Of a stretch of 58,133 nt of DNA, positions 8,264 through 15,680 are shown piece after piece. The DNA lies in assembly GCA_007133465.1 (NCBI GenBank), contig SLMP01000030.1, positions 1-58,133 of the forward strand, given 5' to 3'. Each line of letters starts with the position of its first letter. Within the stretch, counting starts at the first letter, position 1. Source of the DNA: Nitriliruptoraceae bacterium (GTDB lineage Bacteria; Actinomycetota; Nitriliruptoria; Nitriliruptorales; Nitriliruptoraceae). Below the pieces are notes generated by a model. It had not been told where the DNA came from, did not search any database, and saw only the letters and a list, made by a program, of their open reading frames with translations. The position numbers and the translations under genes were made by a program.

Positions 8264-8360
8264 CGGCGTTACCGTTCGTTCGTCGTTCGGCACCCGGACG
8301 CGGCGGTGGCGCCGGGCGGACCCGACGCCAGCCGCGCGCACCCTATGGGCACCGCGGAGG

Positions 8361-9815
8361 TCAGTGCGAGGCACCGTCGCTGTCGCCGACCAGGAACACC
8401 CCGAGCGCGCCCTTGCCGACGTTCGCGAACTTGTGGGTCACGAAGGGGTAGTAGCCGTCGACGTCGAACGTGAACTCGACGAACCCCCCCTGCGACGGCT
8501 GCAGGTCGAGCGCCTGCGCCCCGCCCTGCTCGTCGCCGGGCCGCAGGCGGTAGGCGCCTTCCTTCCAGACGGTGTCGAAGATGGTGCCGATGACGTGGAA
8601 CGCGCTGTTCTCCGACGGGCCGGCGTTCAGCAGCCACACCCGGACCCGCTCGTCCGGCTCGACGTCGTCGATCGGGTCGTGCACGTACTGGTTGGCGTGG
8701 CCGTTGAAGGCGACGATGTCCCAGTCCTCGTCCATCATCTTGGTCAGGTCCCCGGGCTCACCCTCCGGGCCGAGGTAGAACTCCGACTGCACGAAGACGT
8801 ACTCGTGGTCCACCGCAGGAAGGTCGGGCGGGTCGACGATGAGGACCCCGTACTGACCGTTGCCGGTGTGGTGCAGGACGGGGGCCGTGCCGCAGTGGTA
8901 CATCCACGCGCCGGCGTGCTTGGCCTCGAACTCGTAGACCAGCTCCTCGCCGGGCTGGATCGTGCGCATCTCGGTGCCCGGGTCGACCTTGCTTGCATGG
9001 AAGTCGATCGAGTGGCCCATCTCCCCGTCGTTGACGAAGGTGATGCGGAACAGGTCGCCGACCTTCCCGCGCAGGACCGGCCCCGGCACCATGTCGTCGA
9101 ACGTCCACAGCTCCTGGGTCACGCCCGGCGCCACCTCGCCCTCGACCTGTGACGCGCGGATCGTGACCTCGTGCACGTCCTGGTCGGGGGCCGGCGCGAG
9201 CCGCGGGTCGCGGGCCTCGAAGTCGTCGGGCGGCGCCGCGTTCGGGTCGAACGACAGCGTGTCCGCGTAGGGCGACGCGGTGGTCACCGCATCGTGGCCG
9301 CCGGCGCCGTCGTGCGCAGCGTCGGCGGTGTCGCGGCCCTCCCCGTCGGCGCCGACGACCGTGAGCGTGCCCTCCATGCCCGCCTCGCGGTGGCCAGGCA
9401 CGGTGCAGATCACCGTGTAGGTCCCCGGCTCGAGCGCAGCCGTGTCGAAGGTGTAGGCCTCACCGCTGTCGAGCATCGGCGTCCCGACGCCGCCCTCCTC
9501 GAGCACGAGGTCGTGCGGGATCGCCCCCGCGTTCACGACGGTCACGCTGCCGCCGACGGCGACCTCGTGGCTGGCCGGACGCACGACCATGTCGTCGAGG
9601 TCGAAGCTGATCGTCGTCGGCGCGTCGCTCGCGGCCGCCGCGGAGTCACCTCCGGTGCCGGCGCCGACGGCGGCGACACCGCCACCGGAGCCGCTGGCCA
9701 CGACGATGATCAGGGCGCCGGCGCTCAGGACGAGGGCGACCGCGACGCCTGCCAGGGTCGCGATCATCCCCATCGCGCGGGTCTCGCGGGCTTCCTCGGA
9801 GGTGGTGTCGGTCAT
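8361..9815 (-). CDS. nirK: Copper nitrite reductase with N-terminal cupredoxin domain and membrane anchor
   Basis: 484 residues from ATG 9815 (GAGGAG about 9 nt upstream). It reduces nitrite to nitric oxide outside the membrane. Order: one hydrophobic anchor (about 17-40), a plastocyanin-like domain (about 65-155) with type 1 ligands His101, Cys137, His142, Met147, then a two-domain NirK core. Core residues by alignment to characterised NirK: Asp271 and His407 (the catalytic Asp98/His255 pair), type 2 ligands His273, His307, His461, and type 1 ligands His268, Cys308, His316. The position of the usual axial Met (Met150) holds Gln321 (GNGQYG). The fused cupredoxin may deliver electrons internally. 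The Rrf2 regulator and membrane protein follow on the same strand. Confidence 0.9.
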   Translation of the reverse strand: MTDTTSEEARETRAMGMIATLAGVAVALVLSAGALIIVVASGSGGGVAAVGAGTGGDSAAAASDAPTTISFDLDDMVVRPASHEVAVGGSVTVVNAGAIPHDLVLEEGGVGTPMLDSGEAYTFDTAALEPGTYTVICTVPGHREAGMEGTLTVVGADGEGRDTADAAHDGAGGHDAVTTASPYADTLSFDPNAAPPDDFEARDPRLAPAPDQDVHEVTIRASQVEGEVAPGVTQELWTFDDMVPGPVLRGKVGDLFRITFVNDGEMGHSIDFHASKVDPGTEMRTIQPGEELVYEFEAKHAGAWMYHCGTAPVLHHTGNGQYGVLIVDPPDLPAVDHEYVFVQSEFYLGPEGEPGDLTKMMDEDWDIVAFNGHANQYVHDPIDDVEPDERVRVWLLNAGPSENSAFHVIGTIFDTVWKEGAYRLRPGDEQGGAQALDLQPSQGGFVEFTFDVDGYYPFVTHKFANVGKGALGVFLVGDSDGASH

Positions 9816-9859
9816 CGGTGCGGCTCCTCGCCCGGGTCGACGGGCGCATGGGCGATGTG

Positions 9860-9928
9860 CGATGGACCAAGAGTGAAGAACCATTAGTTTGGAGCAAAGG
9901 GTACTTCGCCCCTACTGCCGGTCCATCG
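9860..9928 (-). promoter_or_regulatory. nirK operon promoter region with inverted repeats
   Basis: On the minus strand TACCCT (9903-9898) is a plausible -10. An AT-rich dyad AAC-TAATG-GTT follows (9891-9881), a sharp break from the GC-rich surroundings and a reasonable place for an Rrf2-type operator. A perfect 9-bp inverted repeat, CGATGGACC (9860-9868) and GGTCCATCG (9920-9928), brackets the whole region. Operator identity is inferred. Confidence 0.45.
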
Positions 9929-10045
9929 GACCTCGAGTCGAACCACGGCGCCGGATGGCGAAGGGGCCTCGGACGGCCGAGGCACGACTTGTAGGCTCGA
10001 AGGGACCATCGAGGCGAGGGCACCCGTGGCGCAACCGCAAGGTGT

Positions 10046-10267
10046 CGTGCCATCGCTGCCGCGTTCATCGGTGGTGCGGCGGTCACAGGCGGGGTCGGCA
10101 CCGTCATCGGTGCGATCGTCGGTGGGCTCATCATGGGCACGATGGCCAACGGCATGCAGCTCATGGGTGTCCCCCAATCACTGCAGGCGGTGGTCCGTGG
10201 TCTCGTGCTGCTGCTCGCCGTGGCCTTCGACGTCGACAACAAGCGCCGGGCCGCCGGCGGCGGCTGA
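10046..10267 (+). pseudogene. Remnant of a XylH/RbsC-type sugar ABC transporter permease (C-terminus)
   Basis: A frame of about 74 codons reads AIAAAFIGGAAVTGGVGTVI, then GAIVGGLIMGTMANGMQL and VRGLVLLLAVAFDVDNKRR, ending at TGA 10265-10267. This is the typical last part of xylose/ribose-type ABC permeases, including the EAA-like helix region and a charged tail. Nothing upstream in the frame continues the protein and no start is present. The terminator that normally follows such an operon is still there. The rest of the transporter has been deleted. Confidence 0.82.
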
Positions 10268-10282
10268 GGCTCACCGACCCCA

Positions 10283-10308
10283 GGCGGCGCGGTGGAGGCC
10301 GCGCCGCC
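10283..10308 (+). terminator. Hairpin terminator behind the permease remnant
   Basis: Perfect 10-bp stem GGCGGCGCGG (10283-10292) and CCGCGCCGCC (10299-10308) with a 6-nt loop, 16 nt after the permease stop, followed by CTCCTT. Probably the original end of a sugar-transport operon. Confidence 0.65.
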
Positions 10309-10590
10309 CTCCTTCGCGGGTCAGCCGCCGGTGAGTGGCCTGCTGCCGGGCGTCGTCCTGCTCACCAGCATCGTCGGCATGGCGGGGTTCCTCGCCTTCG
10401 TGCCACTGCCTGGACCTCGGGATGAGCGGATCGGCCGCGAAGCGCGGTTCCCGGCAGTCGTCGCCCAGGACAGCAGCCGCCGGAGCCCCCGTGGCCCACC
10501 TCCGCTGCGGGCGACGCTACCGTCGAAGCGGTGGCCACTCGGGCCCCAGCTCACATGTCCCGGCAGGCGACCGGCTCGGACGAACGCGAC
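10309..10590. other. Intergenic stretch, no supported gene
   Basis: A frame opening at GTG 10331 encodes one hydrophobic stretch (LLPGVVLLTSIVGMAGFLAF), but it has no ribosome binding site and continues as low-complexity Arg/Pro sequence into the next gene. I treat it as non-coding or a remnant. Confidence 0.4.
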
Positions 10591-11280
10591 ATGCCCACCA
10601 TGCTCCCAGCGCGCTCAACCTCTCTCCTCCTCACGGCTCTCGCCGTCCTCGGAGGAGGCCTCACGGGGTGTGCCGTCACCAGCGACCCCACCGACCTGGC
10701 GCCGGAGCTGTACGTCGAGGAGCCGGACTACGCGCCGGAGGCTGTCGACGCCTTCCGGATGGACGGTGTGGGATCGGCCTACGGGCTCGTCACCGACTTC
10801 GCCCTCGAGCACGCCTTCAAGGCGCCCCTGCTCGACCCGGCGCGCTCCTACCACGGACTCGCTGAGCTCACCCTGCCCGTACTGCCACGCCTCGTACCCG
10901 AGGGCCGCCGCACCTTCGCCGCCCAGGTCGCCTCCGCGGTCGCTGGTGATCTCGACGCCCAGGACGGCCTGCGTGTGCTCACGTTCTACGGGTGGCGCGG
11001 ACCCGGGTGGTCGCTGCCCGAGGATGGCGACCCGGTCGTCTTCGAGCACCTCACGGAGCCATCCGTCGAGTTCGTGCCGGCGACGAGCGACCGTCCGGAG
11101 CAGCTCCTGATCTCCTTCGTCCACACCGCCAGGCTGCGGTTCGTCGACGATGGCGCTCCGTTCCACCTCGATGTGCAGAAGGACATGGCGTTCTGGATGG
11201 TCCCGGCGACGGGGACGGATGGTCCCAGCTGGCTGATCGACAGCTATGACGGGGTGTTCCGGGTCACCGAGGTCGGCTGA
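10591..11280 (+). CDS. Lipoprotein of unknown function
   Basis: 229 residues from ATG 10591. The N-terminus is a lipoprotein signal (TSLLLTALAVLGGGLTGC, lipobox LTGC with Cys about residue 27). The mature part has no family I recognise; it looks like one compact alpha/beta domain with several aromatic-rich strands (LTFYGWRGPGW, DMAFWMV, WLIDSYDGVFRV) ending in a strand pattern seen in small extracytoplasmic proteins. An earlier in-frame ATG (10531) would place a long hydrophilic stretch before the signal and is unlikely. It is convergent with the M1 peptidase gene; the two stops are 33 nt apart. Confidence 0.7.
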   Translation: MPTMLPARSTSLLLTALAVLGGGLTGCAVTSDPTDLAPELYVEEPDYAPEAVDAFRMDGVGSAYGLVTDFALEHAFKAPLLDPARSYHGLAELTLPVLPRLVPEGRRTFAAQVASAVAGDLDAQDGLRVLTFYGWRGPGWSLPEDGDPVVFEHLTEPSVEFVPATSDRPEQLLISFVHTARLRFVDDGAPFHLDVQKDMAFWMVPATGTDGPSWLIDSYDGVFRVTEVG

Positions 11281-11317
11281 CGCGGATCCCCGGTCGGTTC
11301 GGCGCCGGCTGCGTCAG
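11277..11317. terminator. Inverted repeat between convergent stops
   Basis: CTGACGC (11277-11283) pairs with GCGTCAG (11311-11317), with a smaller CCGG/CCGG pairing inside. Each arm contains one of the two stop codons. Possible bidirectional terminator; there is no T tract. Confidence 0.35.
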
Positions 11318-12858
11318 GAACCCGTGGCGAACGCTCCCGCGGTCTCCAGCACCGCGACCGCGCCCGGGAGGTGGGCGAACGCTGCCCGGACGTCGTCCGG
11401 GGTCGCGATCGCGTGCGCGTTGGTAACGAGGTAGTCGCGCAGCGCCGCATCGAAGGCCTCGGCCCCCGCGGCGTCCCGCGCCGCGACCAGCGCGTCGGAC
11501 CCCCGGACGTAGACGCCCTCCACGTAGGTCCGCCCCGGGCGCTCCTGCGCGGCCCAATAGGTCATCGGCTGTCCGAGCTCGCCATCCGAGCGAGCGAGGC
11601 GGCCCGGCGGACGGAACGGGTCGCGGTCGGGATCGTCGACGACCGCCTGGACGAACGAGGCGAACGCCTCATCGAGCCAGGGATCGCGCGCCTGGTTGTT
11701 GCCGACGAGCCCGTAGAACCACTGATGGGCGAGCTCGTGGCTGAGGAGCCACCGCTCGTCCTCCGGGTCCACGTCGCCGAACTGCACGGCCCCCGCGTAC
11801 TCGATGCCGTCCGTCTGATCGGGGAGAACGCTCACCCAGAGGTCGTCGTAGGGCAGTGGCCCGAGGTGGTCGACCAGCGAACGGGTGACGTCGACGACCT
11901 GGTCGCGCCACGCGTCGAGGGAAGCGCGCGTCCCCGCAGGTGCGCCGAGGTGCAGCGTGACCCCGTCGATGTCCTCCTCCAGCACCTCGAGATCACCGAC
12001 CGTCACGGTGACGTCACGGACCGCGGGCGCCGCGAACCGGTGGGTCGACCGACCCGTGGCGGGATCGTCACGCACGCCGAGCGGTACGCCGACCCCCAGC
12101 ACGTCGTAGCCGTGTGGGACCTCCACCTCCAGCGACCGCAGCTCGAACGTCTCGCTGGTCGCCATCTCCCCGGGGACCGCGACCGCCGCGTCCCTGGCCC
12201 AGCCCTGGCCCCGCTCCCAAGCCAACAGCGGGAACGCCGTGCCGAACCACGCCAGGTCGCCTGCCTGCGCCACGCCCAGTCGTTCGTCCGTGGCCGTACC
12301 CAGACGGACCTCGAAGGCGAGATCCACCACGATGGACGCACCGGCCGACGCACACTGCTCCAGCGGCGCCTCGATGAGCGTCGCGGGCGCCCCGTCCGGT
12401 GCCCCCGCGGGCACGAGGATCGGCGGGACGACCTCGCCATCGATGCGCAGTTCCGTGACCTCGAGCGCGTTGCCGGCGCGCGCGGTCGCCGGCTTGTTCG
12501 GCCAGGCGCGGAGGACGACCTCACACACCGACAGGTCCGGACGGAAGACGATCCGTTCGGTCCCGGTGACCTGGCGGAGGTCCGCGGCGACCTCGAAGCG
12601 CAGGTCGACCACCGGGCGCTGCGGATCGGGCTCGGGCCAGTCGGCCAGCGCCGCCAATGGCGGTGGCGCCTCGTCCGTGGCGTCGGTCGTGTCGCGGTGC
12701 GCGTCGGTGACCGCGTCCCGACCGTCCACGGACGTGCCCTCGTGCCTTGTAGGGGTGCAGGCCGAGGGGGCGAGGAGGGCGACGGCCAGGACGAGCGCGA
12801 CGGCCGGGCGCCATCGACGTGCGCGCCCCGCGGCACCACGGTCACGCGGTGGCCGCAC
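11314..12858 (-). CDS. M1-family zinc metallopeptidase, lipoprotein
   Basis: 514 residues from GTG 12858 (GTG 12867 is also in frame), overlapping the phosphopantetheinyl transferase gene by 17 nt. The signal is ALVLAVALLAPSAC with lipid Cys34, so the enzyme is anchored outside. The catalytic site is complete: HELAHQWF with His374, Glu375 and His378, and WLDEAFASF with third zinc ligand Glu397. The GxMEN exopeptidase motif of classical aminopeptidases appears as GIEYAG (Glu353). Peptidases of the M1 type are known to degrade epsilon-poly-L-lysine in producers of that polymer. As the last gene of an operon led by a Pls-like synthetase, it may trim or degrade the product; that is inference. Confidence 0.88.
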   Translation of the reverse strand: MRPPRDRGAAGRARRWRPAVALVLAVALLAPSACTPTRHEGTSVDGRDAVTDAHRDTTDATDEAPPPLAALADWPEPDPQRPVVDLRFEVAADLRQVTGTERIVFRPDLSVCEVVLRAWPNKPATARAGNALEVTELRIDGEVVPPILVPAGAPDGAPATLIEAPLEQCASAGASIVVDLAFEVRLGTATDERLGVAQAGDLAWFGTAFPLLAWERGQGWARDAAVAVPGEMATSETFELRSLEVEVPHGYDVLGVGVPLGVRDDPATGRSTHRFAAPAVRDVTVTVGDLEVLEEDIDGVTLHLGAPAGTRASLDAWRDQVVDVTRSLVDHLGPLPYDDLWVSVLPDQTDGIEYAGAVQFGDVDPEDERWLLSHELAHQWFYGLVGNNQARDPWLDEAFASFVQAVVDDPDRDPFRPPGRLARSDGELGQPMTYWAAQERPGRTYVEGVYVRGSDALVAARDAAGAEAFDAALRDYLVTNAHAIATPDDVRAAFAHLPGAVAVLETAGAFATGS

Positions 12859-13600
12859 GGCGATCACCCCCCCGCAGGACCTCGTCGCCATCGAGCTCAC
12901 GAACCCGGATCGGGTGGCTGCCGAGCACCGCGACGCAGCCGACGTAGCCCGGCCCCGGGTCGAGGTCCTGGAGGCGGACCGGCGGGCGGGAGGCGGTGGA
13001 CGGGCTGGGCACCTCCCACGCGACGAGGGCCGCCGGCGCATCGGGTCGGCTGACGCGCAGCTTCGCGGGGGGGAACCCGAGCCCGTCACCCGTCGCCTTC
13101 AGCACCGCCTCCTTGCGCGTCCACCAACGTGCCATCGCGCGGCCGCGATCACCAACCGGGATGCGCCGGTAGGTGGCGAGCTCCGCCGGGCCGAGTGCCT
13201 CCGCAGCCAGCGCGGCCCGCGCCGGGTCGCCACGGTCGTCGGCGGCCTCGACGTCGACGCCGACCGCACGCCCTTCGGTCATCGCCACCCCTACCCGTGC
13301 GCCACGGCGCGTCACGCTGAACGACACGTTCGTCGGATCACCGTCCAGCCGCAACCTGCCGTGATCGTTCGCCCCGCACACCCGACAGGCAGCGCCGAGC
13401 GGGACGGCCACCGGCGGCACGTCGAGACGATCGGCCAACAACAGCCGCAGCAACGCACGAGCGGTCACGAATCCGAGCCGGTCCTCGGCGCAACGGAGGC
13501 GTCCAGCCCGCGCCCGTTCGGCGTCGCTCAGCAGACCGCCGTCCGCGGATCGGTCCGACGTCGCCCACCAGACCTGGCATCTGTCCGGCGCGCGCATCAT
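12842..13600 (-). CDS. Sfp-type 4'-phosphopantetheinyl transferase
   Basis: 252 residues. It transfers the phosphopantetheine arm of CoA to the serine of a carrier protein. Mg/CoA motif VGVDVE is at 113-118 (Asp116, Glu118), and WWTRKEAVLKATGDGL at 159-174 contains the catalytic Glu164 and Lys168. The two-domain Sfp length rules out AcpS. The start overlaps the upstream gene in an ATGA junction (two consecutive ATG codons at 13600 and 13597). Its partner is almost certainly the carrier domain of the synthetase encoded first in this operon. Confidence 0.93.
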   Translation of the reverse strand: MMRAPDRCQVWWATSDRSADGGLLSDAERARAGRLRCAEDRLGFVTARALLRLLLADRLDVPPVAVPLGAACRVCGANDHGRLRLDGDPTNVSFSVTRRGARVGVAMTEGRAVGVDVEAADDRGDPARAALAAEALGPAELATYRRIPVGDRGRAMARWWTRKEAVLKATGDGLGFPPAKLRVSRPDAPAALVAWEVPSPSTASRPPVRLQDLDPGPGYVGCVAVLGSHPIRVRELDGDEVLRGGDRRAATA

Positions 13601-14316
13601 CCAGCCATCACCTCGTCGACCAGGTCGAGCCCGAGATCAAGGGCGAGCGGCTCGGGAGGGCACAGACCGTCGTCGACGAACCAGTCGGCGGTCGCCTCCG
13701 GATGTGGCCCGACGACCCCGACCGCGCCACGGCCGTAGGCTGCGACCACCGCCGCCGCCAGCCCGTTGTCGTAGACGCCCAGCACCCGTGCCGCGCCGCG
13801 GTTCGGGTCCAGATCGACGAACGGCGCGTCCTGCCCGTAGACCGACCGGGTCCGACCACGCCACACGATCGGCAGCACGACCGCCGCCTCGGTCCTGCAC
13901 CCCGCACCGGGCGATCCGGGGTACCGGTCCACGTCTCCCGGCAGCAATCGGAAGCCGGGCGACGCGCCCGCCAGGTAGGCGCCGAGGCAGAAACCGAGGT
14001 AGCGACCACCGCTGTGGACGAAGGACCGGATGGTCTCCGCGTGACGCCGCAGCCGTCGCCAGGCCGGCCGAAGGTCGCCACCACCGGGCTGGGCGTAGAG
14101 CGCGACACCGGCCAGCGCATCGGGGCACAGGTCACGTGGTTCGCTCGGACCCACGAAGTCGACGGCGAACATCCAGCGTGACCGACGGAGCAGGTCCGCT
14201 ACCGCCTCGGGACAGCCAGGGAGTGAGGCCGGCCCGCGGTACACGAGGGCCACCAGCGGCCCGTCACCGAACGGTACGCGCACGTCCCGATCGTTCGGTG
14301 GTCGTCGGCGTCGCAT
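13597..14316 (-). CDS. Biotin-protein-ligase N-terminal-like (amidotransferase-fold) protein
   Basis: 239 residues, 8 nt after the preceding membrane-protein gene and overlapping the next by 4 nt. Seen: LYAQPGGGDLRPAWRRL and GGRYLGFCLGAYLAG with Cys110 in the nucleophile-elbow position, then GRGAVGVVGPHPEATADW near the C-terminus, which supplies His and Glu for a glutamine-amidotransferase-like triad. This arrangement is that of the BPL_N family (PF09825), stand-alone relatives of the N-terminal domain of eukaryotic biotin ligases. No biotin-ligase domain follows. In this operon it could be an amidase or amidotransferase acting on the peptide product; reaction unknown. Confidence 0.75.
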   Translation of the reverse strand: MRRRRPPNDRDVRVPFGDGPLVALVYRGPASLPGCPEAVADLLRRSRWMFAVDFVGPSEPRDLCPDALAGVALYAQPGGGDLRPAWRRLRRHAETIRSFVHSGGRYLGFCLGAYLAGASPGFRLLPGDVDRYPGSPGAGCRTEAAVVLPIVWRGRTRSVYGQDAPFVDLDPNRGAARVLGVYDNGLAAAVVAAYGRGAVGVVGPHPEATADWFVDDGLCPPEPLALDLGLDLVDEVMAG

Positions 14317-14324
14317 CGGCCCAC

Positions 14325-15680
14325 CTAGCCGGAGATCGGGACGGGTTCGCGTTCACGCGCCGCCGATCGCTCGGCGATCGCCCGCGTGCCCCGGGTCGAC
14401 CACGTCAGGACCCACTCGAGTGGTCCTCGCCCGGACCGGCGCCGCCACACCCATGCGAACGTGAACAACAGGGCAAGGTGCAGCCCGAACTCGGCGCCGT
14501 CGCGGACCGTGACGAACGGCGCCGACAGCAGCAGGAGGTGCGCCACGTAGAGGCTGAGCGTCATGCTCCCCAGCACGACGAACGGCGTGAGCAGCGACGC
14601 GGCCACGCGACCGAGCAGGATCATCGCTCCCACGATCGCCATCCCGACGCCGATCATGAACAGCAGGGTGGTCGGCGTGCCGGAGTGGGGCGTGAGGATC
14701 GCGAGCCACCACAACGAGGTCGTCGGCACCTCACCGTCCGCACCCCAGACCCGCAGGTCCGCGTACTCCGAGAGCGTCATGGATCGCAGCGCGACGGTCC
14801 GCAGCGCTGCCTCGCCACCGAGCCGCTCCAGCAGGAACCACGTGACGGCGCTCGCAGCGAGCGCGATCGCGACACCGACGAGGGCGAGTGTGACCACGAC
14901 CCATCGCAGGTCCAGACGGAGGCGACCGATGGCGAGCCCTGCACACAGGTACACGAGGTAGGTCAGTGCCGGGTAGACGCCAGCGAGCAGGAGTTCGAAC
15001 GTGAGCCGGACAGGTGCATCGCGGACGTCGCTGAGCACCGGGTTGGCTTGGGCCGCCCCCGCCACGATCCCCTCGGGCAGAACCGAGCGCGTGGCGTAGC
15101 TCAGCAACGGCACCGTCACCGCCAACACCAGCGTCAGCAGGACCAGCGGACGCACCGGCAACCGCAGGAGTGGGATGGCCAGCAGGAACAGGACGGCGTA
15201 GTAGGGCAGGATCACCGCGGCACGATCGATGGGGACCACCGCACCGAGGGCCAGCCCCATGCCGCCGATCACGAATGCCCGCACGGCCATACCGGAGGCG
15301 GACACCGCCCACGCCGGTCCCCGCGGTGGCACCGTGCGACCGTTCGACAGCGCCACAGCGACACCGGCGACGAGCGCGAACAGCGCGGCTGCGTTCCACG
15401 CTGACAGGCGCCAGGCCAGGGACATGGTCCCGTCGGAGGCGACCGGCGGCAGCACGTGCAGCACGACCATCGCGAGCATCGCCACCCCCCGAGCGGCATC
15501 CACACCGATCAGCCGGGTCGATCCGGTGCGTCTCGATGGACGGGGCGCCGCCCCCGGGCTCGTCATGCACTCGTGGGGAAGCGCCGTTCCCGCGATGGCG
15601 GGGCCGGTTCCGACCGAGACGTTCTCGGCCGGCGAGCCCGGGCCGCTTCCGTGGGGCGGCGGCGCGGCGATCGCCGTCAT
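14325..15680 (-). CDS. DUF418/DUF1624-type polytopic membrane protein
   Basis: 451 residues; the ATG overlaps the synthetase stop (ATGA). After a Pro/Gly-rich cytoplasmic N-terminus of about 55 residues comes RLIGVDAARGVAMLAMVVLH, the helix 1 signature of DUF1624/heparan-alpha-glucosaminide N-acetyltransferase-like proteins. About ten helices follow, and the tail GPLEWVLTWSTRGTR resembles DUF418 proteins. Members are thought to move acyl groups across the membrane; none of the residues proves this. Position directly behind a membrane-bound peptide synthetase suggests modification or export of its product. Confidence 0.75.
   Translation of the reverse strand: MTAIAAPPPHGSGPGSPAENVSVGTGPAIAGTALPHECMTSPGAAPRPSRRTGSTRLIGVDAARGVAMLAMVVLHVLPPVASDGTMSLAWRLSAWNAAALFALVAGVAVALSNGRTVPPRGPAWAVSASGMAVRAFVIGGMGLALGAVVPIDRAAVILPYYAVLFLLAIPLLRLPVRPLVLLTLVLAVTVPLLSYATRSVLPEGIVAGAAQANPVLSDVRDAPVRLTFELLLAGVYPALTYLVYLCAGLAIGRLRLDLRWVVVTLALVGVAIALAASAVTWFLLERLGGEAALRTVALRSMTLSEYADLRVWGADGEVPTTSLWWLAILTPHSGTPTTLLFMIGVGMAIVGAMILLGRVAASLLTPFVVLGSMTLSLYVAHLLLLSAPFVTVRDGAEFGLHLALLFTFAWVWRRRSGRGPLEWVLTWSTRGTRAIAERSAAREREPVPISG

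Noticed and set aside
9925-9960. T-arm-like GGTTCGACTC on the minus strand, possible tRNA
   Set aside because: The flanking bases do not form a T stem and no acceptor or anticodon arm can be drawn.
10331-10590. GTG-initiated frame with one hydrophobic stretch
   Set aside because: No ribosome binding site, and it runs into the next gene as low-complexity sequence.
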